Assembly (NCBI GenBank): GCA_964427915.1
Contig: CAYRWA010000059.1
Location: 1-26,145, forward strand
Length of the DNA stretch: 26,145 nucleotides
Direction of reading: 5' to 3'
Origin: JAGLCW01 sp964427915
Lineage (GTDB): Bacteria > Caldisericota > Caldisericia > UBA6126
In this document: piece after piece, positions 8,161-14,612 of the stretch
Position numbering within the stretch: the first letter of the stretch is position 1
How the letters are laid out: the number at the start of each line of letters is the position of its first letter
The notes under the pieces: generated by a model
Database searches by the model: none
Told to the model about the DNA's origin: nothing
Seen by the model: the letters and a program-made list of their open reading frames with translations, nothing else
Made by a program: the position numbers and the translations under genes

Positions 8161-9258
8161 TGCTTTGTAGTTTGGAATTGGTTTACAGCAATCTGGATAT
8201 AGGTCAGGCCTTGCGCGCCAACTAATGATTTTTTCGTCATTATCTACGCGAACTTGGGCGCACCAATATGTTTGTGTGTTGTATTTTTGTATATATTCTT
8301 GAAATGATAAGTTGAGGAGTGAGTCTTTCATGTTTAGATCAATGCTTGCGTTGATAGGATAGGTTGTACTACAGTCTTCAAAAAATCCATATTGCGAAGA
8401 ACCGGATGATACTTTGCGAATGGCTCCATCCATCCAGTTGCATTCTAAATCTTTGAACGTAAGTTGAGCCGTATTCTCTTCTGCAATCCATACAATATCC
8501 GTTGGTCCGGTAGCTCCTAAATGGTAGGAGATAAAACGAAGCGGGGTGTATGTTCTACCGTTAGAGATATAGGGAACAACTAAGGGGTTGTTTGGATCAA
8601 GAGGTGTTGAAACTCCATTAATCTTGGCTAACGATTGCCCGATTTGCATCTCAATGGTTGTCCCGTCTAATGTTGTAATGGTAACAGTTTGCGATGCATT
8701 GTCCCAACCTACTGTTGCACCAATTTCTTCAGCTAGATACCGTGCCATTAAATTTACACGTGAATACCGAATTTCAGGGAACGCATCCATGGGACCTTTT
8801 CTGACATTGTTCTTCCAGTAATAGTAGCTGCCAACTTGATACTTCAACTCCATTAAGCAATCTTCTTCGCTGATGTCTGGAGGAGTTGGCATATCGGTAC
8901 TACAAGTATAAGTTGCACGTGCTTCAGTGGAAGATTTAAATTCAACATAGTCTTTGTTAACTGCTTTAACAACATAATAGTACGTACTGTCAACTAACAA
9001 ACCATTATCGTCTTTATAGTAGTTGTCGACAATAGGGAAATCCGTTAAAGGCATATTGTATTGTTGTCCTTGAGAAGGGCCTCGATACACAAAATAACGG
9101 ACTGCATCGGGAACCTTTTCCCACTCTAACATAACATAGCCACATTCTGCCTTAGCAGATAAGCTAAAATTTAGAACAGCGTTAACAGAGTTTACAGGAA
9201 TGAAACTAATAGCCAGAATAAAGGCTAGAAGTATTGCGTAGAATGTCTTAAATTTCAT
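7996..9258 (-). CDS. N-terminal part of the secreted repeat protein (signal peptide, Fn3-like, stalk domain, first repeat)
   Basis: This 420-aa frame begins with a clear signal peptide (KFKTFYAILLAFILAISFIP, predicted cut after VNA27). An Fn3-like domain follows at about 30-118 (MLEWEKVPDAVRYFVYRG). Next is a stalk-type 'copper amine oxidase N-terminal' domain at about 135-268, with the INGVSTPLDPNN and GRTYTPLRFIS motifs. Residues 270-365 are an unassigned cysteine-containing region, and the first beta-sandwich repeat starts at 366. The stalk domain is a surface module; no oxidase catalytic domain is present. The frame ends at TAA 7996-7998, in the middle of the first repeat after PGTY, where the other units carry Lys or a similar residue. 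The following codons continue the repeat without a frameshift. The start is firm, with AAGGAGGG 6 bases upstream. The N-terminal 270 residues are paralogous to those of the gene at 14613-18152. Seen: the stop. Inferred: nonsense mutation, sequencing error or readthrough. Confidence 0.85.
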   Translation of the reverse strand: MKFKTFYAILLAFILAISFIPVNSVNAVLNFSLSAKAECGYVMLEWEKVPDAVRYFVYRGPSQGQQYNMPLTDFPIVDNYYKDDNGLLVDSTYYYVVKAVNKDYVEFKSSTEARATYTCSTDMPTPPDISEEDCLMELKYQVGSYYYWKNNVRKGPMDAFPEIRYSRVNLMARYLAEEIGATVGWDNASQTVTITTLDGTTIEMQIGQSLAKINGVSTPLDPNNPLVVPYISNGRTYTPLRFISYHLGATGPTDIVWIAEENTAQLTFKDLECNWMDGAIRKVSSGSSQYGFFEDCSTTYPINASIDLNMKDSLLNLSFQEYIQKYNTQTYWCAQVRVDNDEKIISWRARPDLYPDCCKPIPNYKARIFGYVYGSNDDSGTTVTVYNYDGTELWNGKTNADGYYETSAQGKGTLPCPGTY

Positions 9259-9350
9259 AATAACCCTCCTTACGGGTCAAATTCGAAAGGGACTGTTACA
9301 AATACTTGTTGTGATAACGACAGTAAGGGTTTTGATGCTAGATAGGCAAT

Positions 9351-9599
9351 TTATTTTTTAAACAAAAGTGAGCTTATAAAAATTACCAAAATAGAACCTG
9401 ATACAGCGACAATGAATGACTTTACGTTAAATCCTGTAACACCAACGCCAAAAAGAAGATTTCCTAGATAACCACCAAGAATTGCTCCTAAAATACCAAT
9501 AATAATGGATCCAACTATTCCTCCGTAAATGCTGGGTGTCAAGAAGTTAGCAATGGCTCCGGCGATCAGTCCGAAAATGATCCAATACAGTATGTTCAT
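9351..9599 (-). CDS. GlsB/YeaQ/YmgE family small membrane protein
   Basis: A very hydrophobic protein of 82 aa in the transglycosylase-associated protein family, whose members are linked to stress responses but whose biochemical activity is not established. Three membrane segments are visible: ILYWIIFGLIAGAIANFL, then a glycine-rich stretch GGIVGSIIIGILGAILGGYLGNLLFG, then FIVAVSGSILVIFISSLLF. The glycine zipper and C-terminal hydrophobic helix are typical of the family. Adjacent ATGs lie at 9602 and 9599. The AAGGAGG upstream is too close to the first, so I use the second. It lies 49 bp after the RHH regulator gene on the same strand and 92 bp before the repeat-protein gene, so co-transcription with the regulator is possible. 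Confidence 0.9.
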   Translation of the reverse strand: MNILYWIIFGLIAGAIANFLTPSIYGGIVGSIIIGILGAILGGYLGNLLFGVGVTGFNVKSFIVAVSGSILVIFISSLLFKK

Positions 9600-9648
9600 C
9601 ATTCCCTCCTTTCTTTTGGGATACTTTTGTATGACATTGGGTAATGAT

Positions 9649-9831
9649 TCAGATCAAGCCGGTCAAGAAAAAATTTCTCTTGATGCGAGTTTCCAGGGGT
9701 AGATAATTGACTAGTGCATGCTCAATAAGAGTAGCTAAGCTTTTTTCTTCTAGTAGGGCCTGGGCTTTAGCTTGTATGATGAGATCGGGATTTAGAAAAA
9801 TTGTTACTCGTTGCTTTTCACTATTTGTCAT
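9649..9831 (-). CDS. Ribbon-helix-helix (CopG/MetJ-like) DNA-binding protein, copy 1
   Basis: A 60-aa protein. The strand QRVTIFLNP is followed by two helices (DLIIQAKAQALLEE and LATLIEHALVNYL), the standard RHH layout. RHH dimers bind DNA with the paired N-terminal strands and often repress their own promoter. The frame is open further upstream to 9951, but ATG 9831 is the right start. It fits the RHH domain exactly, and a near-perfect promoter ends 7 bases before it. There is no ribosome binding site, which fits a leaderless mRNA. The paralogue at 10067-10240 shares QRVTxFxxPxLxxQAKAQAL. No toxin gene is adjacent, so it is better called an orphan regulator than an antitoxin. Confidence 0.8.
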   Translation of the reverse strand: MTNSEKQRVTIFLNPDLIIQAKAQALLEEKSLATLIEHALVNYLPLETRIKRNFFLTGLI

Positions 9832-9838
9832 GCTTGTA

Positions 9839-9867
9839 ATAGTACAACAAGTTGTACTAGTTGTCAA
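9839..9867 (-). promoter_or_regulatory. Consensus sigma-A-type promoter for a leaderless RHH gene
   Basis: On the minus strand TTGACA (9862-9867) is followed by a 17-base spacer and TACTAT (9839-9844). The seven bases TACAAGC then lead directly to ATG 9831. Transcription should start at or one base before the A of the ATG, giving no 5' leader. Confidence 0.75.
9840..9859. promoter_or_regulatory. 20-bp palindromic operator overlapping the RHH promoter
   Basis: TAGTACAAC (9840-9848) and GTTGTACTA (9851-9859) are perfect 9-base inverted arms around AA. A further GTTGT half-site follows at 9860-9864. The palindrome covers most of the -10 element and most of the spacer of the promoter for the gene at 9831. 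This is the expected place for autorepression by the encoded RHH protein; that binding is inferred. Confidence 0.7.
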
Positions 9868-10031
9868 GCAATTAATAAATAAAATTAAAAATATATTTAT
9901 TGATGGGTTATGATTAGTATTCATGGCGTGTCTATAAAAGAACTGACACATATACGTAACAATAAGCAGTTGCTGTTATATTGTATATTTTGATACGGTA
10001 TAAGGTTGCCAGGCCAGGTGCTTTTAACATA

Positions 10032-10059
10032 TTGACATTGCCATAAAATAAGATACTAT
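10032..10059 (+). promoter_or_regulatory. Consensus promoter for the second leaderless RHH gene
   Basis: TTGACA (10032-10037), a 16-base spacer and TACTAT (10054-10059) precede the ATG at 10067 by exactly seven bases. This is the same geometry as the promoter of the paralogue. No long palindrome is present here, only the 8-base ACTATAGT over the -10 element. Confidence 0.75.
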
Positions 10060-10066
10060 AGTTAAA

Positions 10067-10240
10067 ATGAAAAACAAACTGTCTACTAAACAACGAGTTA
10101 CCGTTTTTATTGACCCTGGATTGTTAAAACAAGCAAAAGCACAAGCCCTTATTGAAGAAGGTACATTGACCAACTTAATCGAAAGAGCTCTTCATCAATA
10201 CTTACCTACAGAAATTCTGATCATTAAACCCGAAATATAA
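10067..10240 (+). CDS. Ribbon-helix-helix DNA-binding protein, copy 2
   Basis: A 57-aa protein with the strand KQRVTVFIDPG and helices LLKQAKAQALIEE and LTNLIERALHQYL, ending LPTEILIIKPEI. It is clearly homologous to the 60-aa protein encoded divergently at 9649-9831. The two ATGs are 235 bp apart, so the pair looks like a duplicated regulator. There is no Shine-Dalgarno sequence; a consensus promoter ends seven bases before the ATG, implying a leaderless transcript. It is short enough to be missed by routine annotation. The target genes are unknown; candidates are its own and its partner's promoter, glsB-like 9351-9599 and the flanking secreted-protein genes. The 210 bp after it, up to 10450, hold pyrimidine-rich sequence with no gene or clear terminator that I can see. 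Confidence 0.78.
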   Translation: MKNKLSTKQRVTVFIDPGLLKQAKAQALIEEGTLTNLIERALHQYLPTEILIIKPEI

Positions 10241-10450
10241 GCTATTGCTTTGCTAGCATCTGCACAATGAGGCCTCCTCTTTCCCTCTGTATATATCTCT
10301 CAAGGGTAGTGTTAATGTGCCCATTGATGGTTCTTCAGAAGACTTTTTTCATCATTTTTGTTTTTTGAACCCTCCTTTCTCCATAAGAGTACTAAGTATA
10401 CACACAGATTTTTATGGTATGTGAAGAAATTTACCAACCAAGGATGTTTC

Positions 10451-13120
10451 ATGAAACGAAAATGTGTTTCTATTTTGATCGTGTTTTTTCTTTATATAAC
10501 ACTGTTTAACCCTTATTTTATAGCGGAATCCTCTGATTCAAAATTCTCCTATACCAGTTGGCCACTTCTTCGGGTTGACTCCTCCAATACTGGTTTTACC
10601 ACAGCTTCGTTTCCTACTACTATGGAATTTTCAGAGTTTCTTCCCATTCAGAGTCAGCGACCTCCTATTGTTGGGGGCAATCATTATTATTTGGTGGAAT
10701 ACGAAACCGGAACTGTATTTTGTTATGAAATTGAAAGCCAGGAATTGGTGTGGAAAAAGCGATACACTCGTGCAGACAGTGTTAACATTCACATGGGAAA
10801 TGGTTGTGTATATTCAGAAGCAACCAATCAGCTCTTGCTTCTTGAAACAATAGAAGGAAACTGGGAACGTAAAACGGGGTTTGTTTCTCGCATTTATGCC
10901 CTTCACCCTACGAGTGGAGAGATCCAATGGAAAGCTGATATTCCTGGTTACTATGCCAATAGTTTAACCGTAAGCAAGACAGAAGTTTTTGTGAAAGTGA
11001 TTGCCATACGCAGTACTTCTCAAAGCAACTATTTAAGCATTCAACACAAGGTTTACTCATACAATATAAGCAATGGTCAAAGAAATTGGGCATCTCCTCT
11101 TTTGAAAGGTGGAGATGGATACTGGAGTTTCAATGCCCCTGCGTTTAACGATCGATACATTGTGACCCCTTCTACAAACTGCATTAACCAAAACCCAGAT
11201 GGGACGGTAACAGCTATTCAACCTTGCTATGTGACCCTTTTGGATCGAGCAACAGGAAATCTTTTAGACACCATGGTGATGGATGATTTTGTTGGAACGA
11301 GTATGCCACTCCTTGTGGATGACAAGATTTACGTAATATCCACATTGTCTGGTACCGGGGAGCTACCGAATTATTTGTTTTGCCTATCCACCCAGGGCAA
11401 TAAACTGCGACAATCCTATCGTTTGCTTTTATCGGATGAACAGCATGACTATATTTACAATGTAAATTTAGCAAAGTACAATGAGTACATCTACTTTTTG
11501 GACTATAGCGGGTCCTTGTTATGCCTTTCCACAGTAACAGGACGCATTGAATGGAGAACAAAAGTAGGAGAAAGAAGCTGGGTGGGTCCCTATTTTTGTA
11601 ACGAAGAGTATATCATCATTTGCACCGTGCACCGTGTACGCTCTGAACAATCTCGATACAATTACGACAACCATATTAAAGTGCAATATATTGATCCTGA
11701 AAATGGAAAAGAATTATTCTCTAATTCTGTATTGTTTGAGGGGTATCCACCGCATCATTTAAGTGGAACAGATGATCATATTTGGGCTGTATGCGGGAAT
11801 CAAATTGCACACTTCACTCCCAAAGAAGTATTGGAGTTTTCCGTGTCTCCTCAGGATATTCATGAAACTGCATGGGAGGGTGACACAGATCGATTTGTAA
11901 ATCAACTAGGGATACACATACAAGGAAAGGTTACTGGTACGATTCATTGGGAAGAAAAATGGATTCAGTGTGACACGATAAACATTCATCCAGACCTGTC
12001 AAGTGTGAAAGTATACGTAGATCCAACCGGATTGAGGGCAGGTCGATATCAAGGAACGATTTTGTTTCAAACGAATGCAGGAGAAGCTTTGGTATCTGTG
12101 CAACTGCAAGTGCAAGCATACCCCTTGTTGGAAGTAGTACCCGATGAGGTAACAATTACTATTGAGGAAGGAACGAATCCCAAATCTACCATATTCTCTG
12201 TTCACAACAAGGGAGGGGCTGGCTTGGATGGAGCTATTCATTCCTCGCAAGAGTGGATTGAGCTTTCACATACTACACTAGATGATCAGATAACCACCTT
12301 TACTGCTCACTATCATACAGATACAATGCCCTCTGGAGAGTATAAAGGAAATATTTTTGTGATCAGCAATGGAGGGAACCAAACCATTCCGATTCAGCTC
12401 GATATTGTGAAGAAGCCTTTTTTGGTAGTGACTCCTTCAGAAATTCTTCAAGAGGTTGCTATCGGTTCTAGTGCAGTGCTGGATTTACAATTGGAAAATA
12501 CAGGGGGTGATGGTTTGTCCGGTGCTATAACTAGTGATCAGTCCTGGTTGTTAGTAGGAAATGGTACGTACAACGATGGTACGAAAAGAGTTGTTATAAC
12601 CTTGGATGCTAGATCTTTGAAAGCGGGTACATATAAGGGTACTATCACGTTTACAGGAAATGATCAAACGGTGCAGGTACCTGTCACCCTGCAGTGCATT
12701 GTATGGATTACTTTGCATATTGGTTCACGAACAATAGAGGTCAATACAGTAAAAGAAACGATTGAAGCAGCTCCTTATTTGTTTGAGAAAAGAACATTTA
12801 TACCAGTGCGTAAACTAGTAGAATCTCTCCCTATCTTGCATTATCTGAAAAATACAGAATTGCGATGGGATGATCAAGAACAGAAAGTAACAATTTTGGT
12901 GGGAGAAAAAACCATCGAGGTATGGATTCAAAAACCAATTGCTACAATCAATGGAGTCAATGTCCAAATAGACCCAAACAATAGAAACATCGCACCGCAG
13001 ATTCAAGAAGGAAGAACATTTTTACCCTTGCGGTTTATCGCAGAAAATTTGGGGTATACCGTTGAATGGGTGGCATCCACGCAAACCATTCATTTAAAAT
13101 ACCATGTAAAGCAGAATTAA
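10451..13120 (+). CDS. Secreted PQQ-like beta-propeller protein with three Ig/BACON-like domains and C-terminal stalk domain
   Basis: An 889-aa exported protein. It opens with a signal peptide (MKRKCVSILIVFFLYITLF, cut expected near residue 25). Residues about 40-455 form a PQQ/WD-like propeller, seen in repeated strands such as GEIQWKADIPG, GQRNWASPL and GRIEWRTKVG, each preceded by xYxLxxxTG-type turns. Three related Ig/BACON-like domains follow at about 463-557, 559-655 and 657-750, each ending in xAGxYxGTIxF or similar. The last 135 residues are a stalk-type 'copper amine oxidase N-terminal' domain, with ATINGVNVQIDPNN and GRTFLPLRFIAENLGY. The frame is open back to 10358, but AAGGA six bases before ATG 10451 and the signal peptide fix the start. 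The propeller has no visible PQQ-enzyme active site, so I expect binding or structure, not catalysis. The gene is free-standing, with the convergent secreted-protein genes on either side on the opposite strand. Confidence 0.82.
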   Translation: MKRKCVSILIVFFLYITLFNPYFIAESSDSKFSYTSWPLLRVDSSNTGFTTASFPTTMEFSEFLPIQSQRPPIVGGNHYYLVEYETGTVFCYEIESQELVWKKRYTRADSVNIHMGNGCVYSEATNQLLLLETIEGNWERKTGFVSRIYALHPTSGEIQWKADIPGYYANSLTVSKTEVFVKVIAIRSTSQSNYLSIQHKVYSYNISNGQRNWASPLLKGGDGYWSFNAPAFNDRYIVTPSTNCINQNPDGTVTAIQPCYVTLLDRATGNLLDTMVMDDFVGTSMPLLVDDKIYVISTLSGTGELPNYLFCLSTQGNKLRQSYRLLLSDEQHDYIYNVNLAKYNEYIYFLDYSGSLLCLSTVTGRIEWRTKVGERSWVGPYFCNEEYIIICTVHRVRSEQSRYNYDNHIKVQYIDPENGKELFSNSVLFEGYPPHHLSGTDDHIWAVCGNQIAHFTPKEVLEFSVSPQDIHETAWEGDTDRFVNQLGIHIQGKVTGTIHWEEKWIQCDTINIHPDLSSVKVYVDPTGLRAGRYQGTILFQTNAGEALVSVQLQVQAYPLLEVVPDEVTITIEEGTNPKSTIFSVHNKGGAGLDGAIHSSQEWIELSHTTLDDQITTFTAHYHTDTMPSGEYKGNIFVISNGGNQTIPIQLDIVKKPFLVVTPSEILQEVAIGSSAVLDLQLENTGGDGLSGAITSDQSWLLVGNGTYNDGTKRVVITLDARSLKAGTYKGTITFTGNDQTVQVPVTLQCIVWITLHIGSRTIEVNTVKETIEAAPYLFEKRTFIPVRKLVESLPILHYLKNTELRWDDQEQKVTILVGEKTIEVWIQKPIATINGVNVQIDPNNRNIAPQIQEGRTFLPLRFIAENLGYTVEWVASTQTIHLKYHVKQN

Positions 13121-13316
13121 AGATAGGCTTGATGGAGTCGTAAGAAGGTTTAAAATGGGCGCAGTGATAAAAACCAAACAAGCGAACGCAATATAGTGGA
13201 CAGGATGGTATACTGAAAAGCAAACGAATTTTTGCCGACAAAGGGGACGTTTCTATGAGTATACATTGTATCCGTAGCAGTGGTAGAAATTATGACATTT
13301 TGTGGCAGGTGATAGC

Positions 13317-14612
13317 ATGATGGGTGCAATATTTCTGCAACTCAGTTTGATTCTCATCAATGCTTTGTTTGCATGTGCAGAGATAGCGATTATTTCTATC
13401 AACGACAACCGTTTAGCTTTGCTAACTTCTTCAGGTGACAAACGAGCTACTCGCCTTTCTAAGCTTACAAAGGAACCCTCTCATTTTCTTGCTACGATCC
13501 AGGTAGGAATTACATTTGCAGGATTCTTAGGCAGTGCTTTTGCAGCCACCAATTTTTCTGGACCTTTAACAAGGTGGGTGATAGGTCTTGGTGTTACAAT
13601 TTCCCCCGTAACGCTCGATACCATTGCTGTTGTTGTTATTACTTTTCTGTTGTCCTATTTCACTCTTGTCTTTGGAGAACTTATTCCTAAAAGGATTGCC
13701 ATGCAAAAAGCAGAACCACTTGCTCTTCTTTTTTCTGGATTCATTTATCGAATCTCCAAAATGTTTGCTCCCGTTGTTTGGCTTTTAACAATTTCAACCA
13801 ATGCATCGCTGCGGTTAATGGGTTTTGATCCTTATGCTTCTCGCAAAGCAGTAACAGAAGAAGAAATACGTATGATGGTGGATTCTGGAAGCGAAAAAGG
13901 AACGATTGGCAGAGATGAAAAGGATATGATCCAGAGGATTTTTGAATTTGACGATACTCCTGCAGCGGAGATCATGACGCATCGAATAGATGTGATCATT
14001 TTATGGATGGATCAGACCGATGCACAGTGGGCACAGATCATAAAAGAGAGTCCCTATACGGCCTTTCCCATTTGTGCTGAAACAGCCGATCACATTGTAG
14101 GTGTATTGTATGCCAAAGATTACTTTAGACTAGAGGATCAATCGAGAGATCATGTCATGAATGCTGCTGTCAGGCAAGCATACTTGGTTCCTGAAACAGT
14201 ACGAGCCAATGTGCTGTTTCGTAACATGCAAACCAATCGAATCCATTTTGCAGTTGTATTGGATGATTATGGTGGGATGAGTGGAATTATTACCATGCAA
14301 GATCTGCTTGAGCAATTAGTAGGAGACTTAGAAGATAATGATGATGCACCAGAGAGTTCTCCAAACATCGAACAGGTTGACACCAATACATGGCAAATTG
14401 TAGGAACCGCCCCTCTTGATGACGTATCGAAAGAGTTGGGAGTGGTTTTGCCAGACGATGACTATGACAGCTTTGGAGGGTTTGTTTTTAGCCTTTTAGG
14501 GGCAATTCCTGAAGACGGAAGCACCCCCGAAGTGGAAGCATACGGTTTGGTCATTAAAGTCGTTGAAATTCGAGATCATCGTCTGGAAAAAGCATTTGTC
14601 TATCGATCTTGA
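13317..14612 (+). CDS. CNNM/CorC-HlyC family transmembrane protein with CBS pair
   Basis: A 431-aa membrane protein of the hemolysin C/CorC (CNNM) family, implicated in magnesium or other divalent cation export or homeostasis. Residues 1-190 are the DUF21 (CNNM) membrane domain, with hydrophobic segments near 1-25, 60-80, 95-130 and 140-165 and the conserved VFGELIPKRIAMQ loop. A CBS pair spans about 210-335 (EIMTHRID, then IHFAVVLDDYGGMSGIITMQDLLEQLVGDLED). The C-terminal CorC_HlyC domain is at about 345-431 (WQIVGTAPLDDV, then DDYDSFGGFVF). Adjacent ATGs lie at 13317 and 13320, with AGGTGA just upstream; a GTG at 13302 is possible but has no RBS. 'Hemolysin' in older names is misleading. 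Its TGA touches the stop of the next gene on the other strand. The 196 bp before the start hold nothing I can identify with confidence. Confidence 0.92.
   Translation: MMGAIFLQLSLILINALFACAEIAIISINDNRLALLTSSGDKRATRLSKLTKEPSHFLATIQVGITFAGFLGSAFAATNFSGPLTRWVIGLGVTISPVTLDTIAVVVITFLLSYFTLVFGELIPKRIAMQKAEPLALLFSGFIYRISKMFAPVVWLLTISTNASLRLMGFDPYASRKAVTEEEIRMMVDSGSEKGTIGRDEKDMIQRIFEFDDTPAAEIMTHRIDVIILWMDQTDAQWAQIIKESPYTAFPICAETADHIVGVLYAKDYFRLEDQSRDHVMNAAVRQAYLVPETVRANVLFRNMQTNRIHFAVVLDDYGGMSGIITMQDLLEQLVGDLEDNDDAPESSPNIEQVDTNTWQIVGTAPLDDVSKELGVVLPDDDYDSFGGFVFSLLGAIPEDGSTPEVEAYGLVIKVVEIRDHRLEKAFVYRS

Noticed and set aside
8440..8880. A copper amine oxidase enzyme
   Set aside because: Only the stalk-type N-terminal domain is present; there is no topaquinone or copper-binding catalytic domain. 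The same holds at 12700-13120 and 17350-17770.
9832..9951. A longer N-terminus for the minus-strand RHH gene
   Set aside because: It would translate through the consensus promoter and the palindrome, adding low-complexity residues with no match to the paralogue.
9649..10240. Toxin-antitoxin system based on the RHH proteins
   Set aside because: No RelE, MazF, PIN or other toxin-like frame adjoins either gene; the downstream gene is a GlsB-like membrane protein.
10358..10450. The longer start of the propeller protein
   Set aside because: The extra 31 residues precede a good signal peptide, and AAGGA is placed for ATG 10451.
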